NCBI GenBank assembly: GCA_001896545.1
Contig: MPOT01000041.1
Span: forward strand, 43,432 to 107,431
Source of the DNA: Tepidanaerobacter sp. EBM-38
GTDB taxonomy: Bacteria > Bacillota > Thermosediminibacteria > Thermosediminibacterales > Tepidanaerobacteraceae
Direction: 5' to 3'
DNA: 64,000 nucleotides
Shown here piece after piece: positions 7,433 through 16,073 of this stretch. How positions within the stretch are numbered: position 1 is the first letter of the stretch; every line of letters begins with the position of its first letter. A program made the translations under genes and the position numbers. The notes under the pieces were generated by a model. That model made no database searches, was not told the DNA's origin, and saw nothing but the letters and a program-made list of their open reading frames with translations.

Positions 7433-9262
7433 ATGTTTAACCCGGATAAAATAGCGGATTTCCCAGAAAAACCTGGTGTTTATATAATGAAAGACAAGCG
7501 AAATAGAATAATATACGTAGGTAAGGCCATATCTCTAAAAAACAGAGTGAGGTCTTATTTTCAGTCCCCGAAAAACCTTCCGATAAAAGTTGCTTCGATG
7601 ATTTCAAAAGTCGAAAATATTGAATATATAGTTACGGATTCAGAAGTTGAAGCGCTTATACTAGAGTGTAATTTAATAAAGTTTAATAGGCCTAAATACA
7701 ATATTTTACTCCGCGATGATAAGCAGTATCCTTATATCAGAATTACACTGAACCAACCCTTTCCACGTCTAGAGGTTGTCAGAAGGGTAAAACAAGATAA
7801 AGCTCGCTACTTCGGACCTTATGCTGATGTAGGGGCTATGAGGGAAGCTATTGATGTAATAAATAAGATTTTTCCAATTCGTAGCTGTGGAAAGGATTTA
7901 AGCCAAATTCCGCTAAAAGAAAGACCATGTCTTAATTACCACATAAAGCGCTGTCTTGCTCCATGCCAAGGTTTTATTGAAGCAGAGGAGTATGATGAAA
8001 TTATTAAAAACATTATAATGTTTTTAGAAGGAAAACAGGAAACCCTAGTTAAACAACTAAAGGAGAAAATGCAAGAGGCTGCTGATAATTTGAATTTCGA
8101 AAAAGCTGCTGCGCTAAGGGATCAGATTGCGGCATTGGAGAAGGTATTAGAAGAACAAAAGATAGTATCTACAGATATGATAGATCAAGATATTATTGCT
8201 ATGGCAAGAGGCATTGACATGGTATGTATACAGGTATTTTTTGTAAGAGAAGGGAAAGTTGTAGGGCGGGAACCTTTTATTTTGAGCAATACAAATGGTG
8301 CAGAACGGAAGGAAATCCTTACGGCTTTTGTAAAACAATTTTATAACAATGCTAATTTTGTACCTGATGAAATTATAATCGATGAAGACATCGATGATAA
8401 AACTACAATAGAAGAATGGCTTAAACACAAAAAAGGGTCTAAAGTTTATGTAATAATACCAAAGCGTGGAGAAAAGAAGAAACTGGCGGAAATGGTTGCG
8501 GAAAATGCACGAATATATTTAGATCAAGTTGATAGCAAAGATGAGCGTGAAAAATTGAGAAACCTTCAAGCACTTGAAGAGTTGAAGCAATATCTAAATC
8601 TAGAGAATGTACCCAGGCGCATCGAAGCATTCGATATTTCAAACACGCAAGGTGCTGAATCGGTGGCGTCCATGGTAGTCTTTGAGGAGGCTCAGCCCAA
8701 AAAGGAAGATTATCGGAAATTTAAAATAAAGACTGTTAAAGGGCCAAATGACTTTGAAAGTATGAAAGAAGTTGTTTTCAGACGGTTTAAGCGAGCACTT
8801 TCAGGTGATAAGAAATTTAACAATTTACCTGATCTTCTTCTAATCGATGGAGGTAAAGGCCAGCTCAAGTATGCACGCCAGGCTTTAAAGGAATTAGGTT
8901 TATCTTTCATACCCACGATTGCTTTAGCAGAGGAGTTCGAGCATATTTTTACGGAAGGAAATGACGAACCCATCATACTGCCGGAAAACTCTGAGGCACT
9001 TTATTTAGTTCAAAGGATAAGAGATGAAGCGCACCGCTTTGCACTGAGCTTTCATCGAAGTCTCCGAACCAAGAGGAATCTAAAATCTGTGTTGGAAGAC
9101 ATTCCGGGTATAGGAAAAGCCCGCCGGTTGGCACTTCTCAAGACATTTGGCGGTCTTGAAGGTATTAAGCAGGCTTCCTTAGAAGAACTTGCGAGCGCAC
9201 CGGGCATGAATAAGAAAGCAGCACAGGCAGTATATGAACATTTTCACTGCATCTCAAAATAA
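7433..9262 (+). CDS. uvrC: excinuclease ABC subunit C
   Basis: 609 residues from ATG 7433, chosen for GGAGG six to seven bases upstream; the frame continues further 5' without a better signal. UvrC makes both incisions around bulky DNA lesions held by UvrAB. Domains: GIY-YIG nuclease (about 12-95, PGVYIMKD...IIYVGKA), a Cys-rich linker (SCGKD...CLNYHIKRCLAPC), UVR motif that binds UvrB (about 200-235), the RNase H-like C-terminal nuclease (about 370-520, IEAFDISNTQG, LLLIDGGKGQL) and tandem helix-hairpin-helix (IPGIGKARRLALL). It is in the same transcript as the CadC-like regulator. Confidence 0.96.
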   Translation: MFNPDKIADFPEKPGVYIMKDKRNRIIYVGKAISLKNRVRSYFQSPKNLPIKVASMISKVENIEYIVTDSEVEALILECNLIKFNRPKYNILLRDDKQYPYIRITLNQPFPRLEVVRRVKQDKARYFGPYADVGAMREAIDVINKIFPIRSCGKDLSQIPLKERPCLNYHIKRCLAPCQGFIEAEEYDEIIKNIIMFLEGKQETLVKQLKEKMQEAADNLNFEKAAALRDQIAALEKVLEEQKIVSTDMIDQDIIAMARGIDMVCIQVFFVREGKVVGREPFILSNTNGAERKEILTAFVKQFYNNANFVPDEIIIDEDIDDKTTIEEWLKHKKGSKVYVIIPKRGEKKKLAEMVAENARIYLDQVDSKDEREKLRNLQALEELKQYLNLENVPRRIEAFDISNTQGAESVASMVVFEEAQPKKEDYRKFKIKTVKGPNDFESMKEVVFRRFKRALSGDKKFNNLPDLLLIDGGKGQLKYARQALKELGLSFIPTIALAEEFEHIFTEGNDEPIILPENSEALYLVQRIRDEAHRFALSFHRSLRTKRNLKSVLEDIPGIGKARRLALLKTFGGLEGIKQASLEELASAPGMNKKAAQAVYEHFHCISK

Positions 9263-9361
9263 AAAGGCATTCAGGTAATCTTATTATACTAACTATCTTT
9301 AAACCACAATATCAAAGGGCATTTAAACACAACAAAAGCAAGTTTAATACTAATGTTTATA

Positions 9362-9390
9362 AAAAACAGGAAAGTTCCTGTTTTTTTTTC
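9362..9390 (+). terminator. intrinsic terminator downstream of uvrC
   Basis: AACAGGAA-AG-TTCCTGTT stem followed by nine T, placed 100 bases after uvrC and just before spmA. Confidence 0.8.
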
Positions 9391-9417
9391 ATAGATATTT
9401 AAGGGAGGGAAGAGATA

Positions 9418-10008
9418 ATGAATCATATTTTTTCTTTTTTTGTTTTAGGGGGTATTATTGCGGCAGCTATTAACGGAAAGATTGATGTTGTTACAACTGC
9501 CGCTATGACAGCGGCAGGCAGTGCGGTTCAAAGAGCCATAGCTCTTATAGGTATTGTCGGTTTATGGATGGGTATAGCAAGAGTAGCAGAAAAATCCGGT
9601 CTTATAGATAAACTCAGTCATCTAATAGCACCGCTTTTTAGCTGGCTTTTTCCGTCGATACCTAAAAACCATCCGGCATTAGGCTGTATTTTAATGAATT
9701 TAAGTGCCAATATACTGGGCTTTGGAAATGCGGCAACCCCTTTCGGCCTAAAAGCTATGCAAGAACTACAAAAACTCAATAATGACCCTGATACCGCATC
9801 TGAGGCTATGTGCACATTTTTGGCAATCAATACTTCAAGCGTTACTTTAATTCCTACAACATTAATAGCATTAAGGGCATCGGCCGGGTCTAAAAATCCA
9901 TCGGAAATAGTAGGGACTGTTCTGTTTGCCACTACTTGTTCTACTATTACGGCTATTATAAGTGATATGATAATTCGAAATCTATACCGGAGGAGGAAAT
10001 ATAATTGA
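9418..10008 (+). CDS. spmA: spore maturation protein A
   Basis: 196 residues, strongly hydrophobic, with several membrane segments and the conserved block LMNLSANILGFGNAATPFGLKAM followed by NTSSVTLIPTT, typical of SpmA and of the nucleoside-recognition (Gate) domain. SpmA and SpmB are needed for proper dehydration of the spore core in Bacillus and Clostridium. ATG 9418 follows GGGAGGGAAGAGATA. The stop overlaps the spmB start (TTGA), so the pair is translationally coupled. Confidence 0.93.
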   Translation: MNHIFSFFVLGGIIAAAINGKIDVVTTAAMTAAGSAVQRAIALIGIVGLWMGIARVAEKSGLIDKLSHLIAPLFSWLFPSIPKNHPALGCILMNLSANILGFGNAATPFGLKAMQELQKLNNDPDTASEAMCTFLAINTSSVTLIPTTLIALRASAGSKNPSEIVGTVLFATTCSTITAIISDMIIRNLYRRRKYN

Positions 10009-10541
10009 CCTCTGAAATGTTGGGAGAAAGTTTTTCATGGTTTATACCGGGCTTGATTTTTATAGTGTTTTTATATGGGCACATAAAAGGAGTCAGGATA
10101 TTTGAAGTTTTTATCGAAGGAGCTCAAGAAGGATTTATAATGGCTGTAAAACTTATACCTTACCTTATTGGGATATATATTTCCGTAGGAATCTTTAGAG
10201 AGTCGGGGGCTGTTGATATCCTTGTAAAACTCTTGTCGCCCATTTTAAAAGTAATAAAGGCCCCGACAGATGCTCTGCTTTTATCTATAATTCGCAGTCT
10301 TTCGGGGCCTGCAGCACTAAGCATGACGATGGAAATCTTTGATACACACGGTCCTGATTCGTTTATTGGAAGATTAGCATCAACAATGCTCGGTTCGAGT
10401 GATACCACATTTTATATAATAGCAGTATACTTTGGTTCAGTAGGTATACGAAAAACAAGATATTCAGTTTTATTAGGTTTGCTTGCTGATTTTGCAAGTT
10501 TTGTGGCTTCAGTTTACATAGTTAGAAAAGTTTTTCTGTAA
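10005..10541 (+). CDS. spmB: spore maturation protein B
   Basis: 178 residues with five or so membrane helices. Family blocks include ESGAVDILVKLLSPILK, RSLSGPAALSMTMEIF, and GSSDTTFYIIAVYFGSVG. It works with SpmA in spore core maturation. TTG 10005 overlaps the spmA stop by four bases and has GGAGGAGG about eight bases upstream. No clear terminator follows; the convergent chemoreceptor gene ends 45 bases on. Confidence 0.93.
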   Translation: MTSEMLGESFSWFIPGLIFIVFLYGHIKGVRIFEVFIEGAQEGFIMAVKLIPYLIGIYISVGIFRESGAVDILVKLLSPILKVIKAPTDALLLSIIRSLSGPAALSMTMEIFDTHGPDSFIGRLASTMLGSSDTTFYIIAVYFGSVGIRKTRYSVLLGLLADFASFVASVYIVRKVFL

Positions 10542-10585
10542 AGAATTTATTTTGACAAAAAATCAATATTAACAGTTCTTTACTC

Positions 10586-12133
10586 TTATTTTAGGCATAT
10601 ACCGGCACTAACAGCTCCGATAAAGCGGCCTTCTTTGAAAATTGGAGTCGCTACGGTAACCGTAGGTTTTCCGGTAAGAGCCGAAATATACATTTGTGAT
10701 GTAAAATCCTCTCCTGCTTTTGCAGCCTTAAACCAATCTCGAAAAGAAAAATCGGTTACTTCCGAAGGATTAGAATTTGCTACGCTCTTTCCGTAAGCAT
10801 CAACAGTAATTATACCTGTAAGGTTTGGGAATTCTCTTTTTAATTCATTAAAGATTTTAAGATGGTTTTCTTTTTGCATAGAGAGTATTTCGTTTGACTT
10901 GACATGATTTTTAAGCGCATCTAGTACTTTTGATTTGATTTCTGCAGATACGTCGTAATTCCGATTTTGTAGAACTTTCTCCACGTAACCCGATATTTCT
11001 GAAGATACTTTTACAAGGCTTTCTGTAGTGTTGTTTATATTACTCATTACAGCGGCCTGCTCTTCAGAAACGGCAGCGGTTTCCTGAAAAGCAGCAGATA
11101 TATTCTCGGTCAGTGATGAAAAATCAACAATTAAATTTTTGATGTTTTCGGTAGCCGAAGCCTCATCTTTTGTAAGTTCATTTATGTGGTCCATAGACTT
11201 GAGCGTGTTTTCAATTATTTCAGAAGTAGCCTGCAGTGAATCTTTTGTAGTATTTGCATGTTCTGCCTCTTTTTTTATTTTATTAAAACTTGATACAATT
11301 TCTTCTGATAATTTCAATATCCTGTCACTAATATTTTTTATGTTATTTTTAATTTCTCCTGCAGCAGACTGAGCATTTATTGAAAGCTTTCGTATTTCAT
11401 CGGCGACAACAGCAAATTGCTTTCCGGCATTGCCGGCTCGAGCAGCTTCAATTGCTGCATTTAATGAGAGAAGATTCGTCTGCTGGGCGATGCTTTCGAC
11501 AGAAGTTATTATCCCGCCGATTTTATCGGTTTCCTGTTTTAAACCCTGAACCCTTTCGGCGGTAACGCTGTTTTCCTGTGAGGTCATTTCAACTGAATGG
11601 ACAAGATTTTCAATCATTTTAAAGGTTTCGCTTAACGATTTTTGCACCTCAATATTTCCCGAAACAACACTTGCAGTTTCTGAAGCTATGCGGTTGGAAA
11701 GGTTGCTGAGATTTCCAACTTCATTGACGGCATTGCTGCATGCTTTTACCTGCTCTTCGGCTCTATGAGCTATATGACTTATGGTTTCAGCAACTTCCTG
11801 AGAGGCCTTAGCCGATGTGTCGGTTTCTGAAGAGAATTTCTTGCACAGTTCTTGCAACTGCTCGGACGCTATAGAAAGTTCGCCTACGAGATGCCTCGTG
11901 TTTTGTGTTACAGCATTAATTTCTTGACAAAGTTCGCCTAATTTACCGCCTTTAATGTCATCGAAATTTTGCCATAAAAGCCCGTCGTTAAATTGCTGGA
12001 GTCGTTCTATTACTTTGCCAATCTTATCTTTTTCTTTTTTACTTTTTATAAAGTGTATTATGGCGAAAAGAATAACGACTGCCAAAAGAGTAGCCGTAAT
12101 ATAATTTTCATTTACCATGTTAAAAAACTGCAA
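10586..12133 (-). CDS. methyl-accepting chemotaxis protein with a C-terminal Cache-like domain
   Basis: 515 residues: one N-terminal membrane helix (about 12-29), a long helical signalling region with the conserved tip [23 protein letters not shown] near residue 215 and [10 protein letters not shown], then an unusual C-terminal part (about 395-515). That part reads like a PDC/Cache ligand-binding fold ([50 protein letters not shown]). There is no periplasmic sensor at the N-terminus, so sensing would be cytoplasmic. TTG 12133 has GGGAGGA seven bases upstream. It follows the threonine aldolase gene by 31 bases. Confidence 0.88.
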   Translation of the reverse strand: MQFFNMVNENYITATLLAVVILFAIIHFIKSKKEKDKIGKVIERLQQFNDGLLWQNFDDIKGGKLGELCQEINAVTQNTRHLVGELSIASEQLQELCKKFSSETDTSAKASQEVAETISHIAHRAEEQVKACSNAVNEVGNLSNLSNRIASETASVVSGNIEVQKSLSETFKMIENLVHSVEMTSQENSVTAERVQGLKQETDKIGGIITSVESIAQQTNLLSLNAAIEAARAGNAGKQFAVVADEIRKLSINAQSAAGEIKNNIKNISDRILKLSEEIVSSFNKIKKEAEHANTTKDSLQATSEIIENTLKSMDHINELTKDEASATENIKNLIVDFSSLTENISAAFQETAAVSEEQAAVMSNINNTTESLVKVSSEISGYVEKVLQNRNYDVSAEIKSKVLDALKNHVKSNEILSMQKENHLKIFNELKREFPNLTGIITVDAYGKSVANSNPSEVTDFSFRDWFKAAKAGEDFTSQMYISALTGKPTVTVATPIFKEGRFIGAVSAGICLK

Positions 12134-12164
12134 CAGTAAATCCTCCCTTCAAAAATATCGCACT

Positions 12165-13199
12165 TTATTTAATAGCAATAGCTTTTACGGCTTCCAAAAC
12201 TGTATTTATATCTTCTTTTGTAATCCAATAATGGGTTACAAACCTTACAGTTGCTGTATTTCCGCCGTTTATCTTTATACCTCTTTCATAAAGTTTAGCT
12301 GAAAATTCATTAGCGGATATTTTAAGACCACTGATATCACATAAGACTATATTGGTTTGGACAGTTTCCATGTCTATACTAATACCTGGTATGTTGTTAA
12401 GCCCTTCGGCTAAAATCCTAGCGTTATCATGGTCTTCGCTTAATCGAGAAGTCATTTTTTCCAATGCAACAATACCTGCAGCTGCTAAAAAACCAGCCTG
12501 CCGCATTCCGCCGCCTAACATTTTTCTAAATTTACGAGCCTTTAAAATAAAATCTTTACTTCCGACAACTATAGATCCTACAGGGGCACACAGTCCTTTT
12601 GAAAGACAAAACATTACTGAGTCAGCATAGCCTGCGATTTCCTTTACCGAAACCTTTAAATATGAGGCTGCATTAAAAATTCTGGCTCCATCCATATGTA
12701 TAGGAATATTATGCTTTTTCGCCACTTCATAAGTGCCTTTTAGCACATCTAAAGGGATTACAGTACCGCCGGCTCGGTTATGGGTATTCTCAAGACATAT
12801 AAGGCTGGTTTTAGGTTGATGAATATCGTCTTCACGTATAGCTGCCTCGATATCCGAAGGGTTCATAATACCCTTTTTGCCTCGAAGAAGTCTGCCTTGA
12901 ACTCCTGCAAGTCGAGCTATGCCGCCAACCTCATAGGTTATTATGTGACATTTTTCTTCAAGAATGATTTCATCACCCGGTCGTGTATGTGACATTACAC
13001 ATATCTGATTACCCTGGGTTCCGCTGGTGACAAACATAGCCGCTTCTTTGCCGAAAATGTCGGCTGCCATTTCTTCCAACCGATTGATGGTGGGGTCTTC
13101 ACCGTATACATCATCTCCTACTGAAGCATGACAAATTGAATCCCGCATTTCTTGTGTTGGCAAAGTTACTGTATCGCTCCTCAAATCAATGTATTTCAT
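12165..13199 (-). CDS. ltaE: low-specificity L-threonine aldolase
   Basis: 344 residues of a fold-type I PLP enzyme that splits L-threonine or allo-threonine to glycine and acetaldehyde. Visible are LRSDTVTLPT at the N-terminus, GDDVYGEDPTIN, HMDGARIFNAA (Asp that binds the PLP nitrogen), and the Schiff-base Lys in CLSKGLCAPVGS. ATG 13199 has GAGGAG six bases upstream; the frame is open for 34 more codons but without a good site. It is the first gene of a minus-strand pair with the chemoreceptor. Confidence 0.93.
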   Translation of the reverse strand: MKYIDLRSDTVTLPTQEMRDSICHASVGDDVYGEDPTINRLEEMAADIFGKEAAMFVTSGTQGNQICVMSHTRPGDEIILEEKCHIITYEVGGIARLAGVQGRLLRGKKGIMNPSDIEAAIREDDIHQPKTSLICLENTHNRAGGTVIPLDVLKGTYEVAKKHNIPIHMDGARIFNAASYLKVSVKEIAGYADSVMFCLSKGLCAPVGSIVVGSKDFILKARKFRKMLGGGMRQAGFLAAAGIVALEKMTSRLSEDHDNARILAEGLNNIPGISIDMETVQTNIVLCDISGLKISANEFSAKLYERGIKINGGNTATVRFVTHYWITKEDINTVLEAVKAIAIK

Positions 13200-13398
13200 A
13201 GTACATCTCCTCATAATTCTGATAAAATCTATTTTTGGATTTAGCATATTAATTCTACATAAAAATGGGAAATCCTTTCTGTAAAAAATACACAATGTCA
13301 AAAAATAAAAAAATAAAAAATAAAGAGGTTATTTGCGGTTTATAACGAATATATAATTTAGATGATAATAAATTATATAACAAAGGAGGGCTAATTCT

Positions 13399-13794
13399 AT
13401 GAGTGGCAAAACCTTTATAAGTGATTCGGTTTTTATTGAGATAGCAAAAGAGGCTATGCGTAAAGTTGAGGAAGTTTATAAGCAGGATAAAAAGGGAGGC
13501 CTTGCAGGTTTCACCAGAATGTTTGTAGATAGGTTTACACCACAGATTTCAGTAAAGAAAACCGATCCGACGGAGTTTGAGGAATCGGAAGGCACTGTGT
13601 CTTTTGAGGTAAAAGTTACCGTTTTATATGGTGTTAAGATTCCTGAAGTAGCCGAAAAGGCAAGAGAAAAGATTATCAGTGAAGTAGAAACCCTTACAGG
13701 ATATACAGTAGAAAAAGTTGATCTTGTTGTTGAAAGAATTATAAAGCCTGAAGATATTCAGGAAGAAAAGCCTGAAGAAAAAGTTGAAGAATAA
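13399..13794 (+). CDS. Asp23/Gls24 family envelope stress response protein
   Basis: 131 residues with the Asp23/Gls24 (DUF322) pattern: ISDSVFIEIAKEAM at the N-terminus, EGTVSFEVKVTVLYGVKIPEVA in the middle, and VEKVDLVVERI near the C-terminus, followed by an acidic, lysine- and glutamate-rich tail. Family members are small cytoplasmic or membrane-associated proteins linked to envelope stress; the exact role is unclear. ATG 13399 has AAAGGAGGG well placed. A hairpin with a GCAA tetraloop follows the stop at once. Confidence 0.85.
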   Translation: MSGKTFISDSVFIEIAKEAMRKVEEVYKQDKKGGLAGFTRMFVDRFTPQISVKKTDPTEFEESEGTVSFEVKVTVLYGVKIPEVAEKAREKIISEVETLTGYTVEKVDLVVERIIKPEDIQEEKPEEKVEE

Positions 13795-13814
13795 TGGGAA
13801 CCGCAAGGTTCCCA
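13795..13814 (+). terminator. hairpin with GCAA tetraloop after the Asp23 gene
   Basis: TGGGAACC-GCAA-GGTTCCCA begins right at the stop codon. Eight perfect pairs and a GNRA loop, but the following T-run is weak (TCTGTGTTTTA), so termination may be partial. Confidence 0.6.
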
Positions 13815-13856
13815 TCTGTGTTTTATTAAGCGATTCTCAAAGAGGTGAAAAGAATC

Positions 13857-15764
13857 ATGCCATATAAAATAGCCATTGTAGCACCGTATGTTGAGTTATC
13901 GGATGTGGCTCGACACACATGTGATGAACTTGAAGTTGCGGCGAAAATTGTAGTAGGTGATTTAGAAGAAGGTGTTAAAGCTGCAAAAAAGCTTATCGAT
14001 GATGGTGCGGAAGTAATAATTAGTCGGGGAGGTACTGCAACGGCTATAACCCGGCAACTAGATGAGCCGGTAGTGGAAATTATAGTAAGTCCCTACGATA
14101 TTATAAGAGCTGTAGCCAGCGCTAAAAGATGCGGCGATCATATAGGTGTGGTTGGGTTTAGAAATATAATATACGGCAGTAGGAGCTTAGAGGAAGTATT
14201 GGACGTAAAAATTGAGGAACTGGAGATAAGAACTGAAGCTGATGCACTAAGTGTTATTAAAAAGGCTAAGCAAGACGGCATACAGGTAATAGTGGGAGAT
14301 GCGGTATCTGTTCGATACAGTAAAAAGTTGGGTTTACAGTCTGTGCTTGTAACTTCCGGTAAAGAGTCTATAAGTATGGCATTAAGAGAAGCTCAAGAGT
14401 TAGTTGCCGTGCGTCGAAGGGAAAAAGCTAAAGCTGAGCAGTTTAAAGCAATACTTGATTTTACGTATGAAGGAATTATCGCTACAGATGCAGAAGGCAA
14501 AATTTCCTTGGTAAACCCTGCAGCAGAGAAGATATTAGGTAAATCAAAAACTTCACTTTTAAACCAGCCTGCGGGAAACGTGCTGCCAAGCCTAGCTTTA
14601 AAAAGGGTTCAAGAACAGGGCAAGCCCCTTTTGGGAGAACTTCATCGTGTTGGAAACTCTATGGTGGTTCACAATTTAGTCCCGGTAATAACGAACAACG
14701 AAACAACCGGAACCGTAATAACATTTCAAGATGCCGGCCATCTACAGGCTGTTGAAAATAAAGTGCGACGGGAACTTTATTTAAAAGGACATGTTGCTCA
14801 ACATACTTTTGAAGATATTATAACTTGTTCGCCGATAATGAAAAAAGTTATCAATCAGGCAAAACAATTTGCACAAGCTGAGGCAGCAGTGGTAGTTACC
14901 GGGGAAACTGGTACAGGCAAGGAAATGCTTGTGCAGAGCATACATAATGCGAGCCTCCGAAAAGACGGCCCTTTTGTTGCCGTTAACTGTGCGGCGGTCC
15001 CCGAGAATCTGTTGGAAAGCGAGCTGTTCGGCTATGAAGAAGGAGCCTTCACCGGTGCTCGCCGCGGAGGCAAAAAAGGATTATTTGAATTAGCTCACAA
15101 TGGTACTATATTCCTGGATGAGATTGGAGAACTTCCGCTAAAATTACAAGCCCGCCTTCTTCGAGTTCTTCAGGAAAAGGCTATTATACGAGTAGGCGGT
15201 GACAGAGTTATCCCGGTTAATGTTCGCATTATTGCGGCAACTCACAGAAATTTAGAAGAAGATGTTGAAAAAGGCACCTTTCGTCAAGATTTATATTATA
15301 GGTTAAATGTGCTTAGATTATTGCTGCCCCCTTTACGAGAACGAAAAGATGACATTCCCTTGCTAATAGACCGCTTACTTGAAAAGATTTGCAGTAAAAC
15401 TAACAAGGCACGGCCTATAATTACTGATGAAGTATTGCAGATATTTAATGCCTATCATTGGCCAGGAAATGTGAGAGAACTAGAAAATATGCTTGAACGA
15501 TTAGTAGTGCTTAAGGGAGGATTGCAAGTTACTCCGGAAGATATAGGTGGAATAAAAGGGATACTAGAAGATAAAATGAAAAACAAAGAAACATCTGGCA
15601 GTGTTCACATAGAACTAAAAGGTAGCATGGAAGATATGGAAAAAGAAATAGTATGTAAAACTTTAGAGCTTACGGGCTACAATAAAGAGGAAACCTGTAA
15701 AAAACTCGGAATAAGCCAGACCACATTGTGGCGGAAATTAAAAAAATGGGATATTGCAAAATGA
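13857..15764 (+). CDS. sigma-54-dependent activator with PrpR-type sensor domain
   Basis: 635 residues. N-terminal PrpR_N-type sensor (about 1-180), PAS domain (about 190-290), AAA+ domain with Walker A GETGTGKE near 348, the sigma-54-contacting loop GAFTGA (intact, in GYEEGAFTGARRG), Walker B IFLDEIGEL and the arginine region RQDLYYRLNVL, then a Fis-type helix-turn-helix at the C-terminus (KEETCKKLGISQTTLWRKLKKW). PrpR_N domains bind small acids made in the pathway they control. ATG 13857 has AGAGGTG nine bases upstream; GTG 13845 lies inside that site. A perfect -24/-12 promoter 210 bases downstream marks the next operon as its target. Confidence 0.93.
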   Translation: MPYKIAIVAPYVELSDVARHTCDELEVAAKIVVGDLEEGVKAAKKLIDDGAEVIISRGGTATAITRQLDEPVVEIIVSPYDIIRAVASAKRCGDHIGVVGFRNIIYGSRSLEEVLDVKIEELEIRTEADALSVIKKAKQDGIQVIVGDAVSVRYSKKLGLQSVLVTSGKESISMALREAQELVAVRRREKAKAEQFKAILDFTYEGIIATDAEGKISLVNPAAEKILGKSKTSLLNQPAGNVLPSLALKRVQEQGKPLLGELHRVGNSMVVHNLVPVITNNETTGTVITFQDAGHLQAVENKVRRELYLKGHVAQHTFEDIITCSPIMKKVINQAKQFAQAEAAVVVTGETGTGKEMLVQSIHNASLRKDGPFVAVNCAAVPENLLESELFGYEEGAFTGARRGGKKGLFELAHNGTIFLDEIGELPLKLQARLLRVLQEKAIIRVGGDRVIPVNVRIIAATHRNLEEDVEKGTFRQDLYYRLNVLRLLLPPLRERKDDIPLLIDRLLEKICSKTNKARPIITDEVLQIFNAYHWPGNVRELENMLERLVVLKGGLQVTPEDIGGIKGILEDKMKNKETSGSVHIELKGSMEDMEKEIVCKTLELTGYNKEETCKKLGISQTTLWRKLKKWDIAK

Positions 15765-15809
15765 AATATCCATTTCAAATTAAAAAAATACGTTATTTTA
15801 TTACCACTC

Positions 15810-15854
15810 AATGAAAATAGGTTGTTTATTAAGACAGCCTATTTTTCATTTTGA
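15810..15854 (+). terminator. terminator after the sigma-54 activator gene
   Basis: AATGAAAATAGGTTG and CAGCCTATTTTTCATT form a 14-15 pair stem with a T-rich tail, separating the regulator's transcript from the sigma-54-driven operon. Confidence 0.7.
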
Positions 15855-15977
15855 AAAATAAAATTAAAATAAAAAAAGCATTTTTACCTATAAAACTAAA
15901 TTAGTAAGTTCTTTAAACCCTTGCTATTACAAAGATATAGCTGCTTTTAAAATTATTTATCAACTTTTAATCAATGT

Positions 15978-15993
15978 TGGCACAGATATTGCA
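15978..15993 (+). promoter_or_regulatory. sigma-54 (-24/-12) promoter of the sugar-acid operon
   Basis: TGGCAC, five bases, then TTGCA: an exact match to the consensus TGGCAC-N5-TTGC, with the extra 5' T and 3' A also present. Transcription should start near 16004, about 70 bases before the kinase gene. The A+T-rich stretch 15855-15977 between terminator and promoter is where activator binding sites should lie; a weak inverted repeat GCTAT..ATAGC is seen at 15923-15942. Confidence 0.9.
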
Positions 15994-16073
15994 TGTTATT
16001 AAATAGTGAAAATAAAAATTCATTTGACATTCGCTGCACTTTAAAAAGCAAAGCTATCGGAAGGAGTAGATCT

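Noticed and set aside
8147..8428. Minus-strand frame within uvrC
   Set aside because: Phe/Tyr/Ile-rich antisense artefact of an A+T-rich gene.
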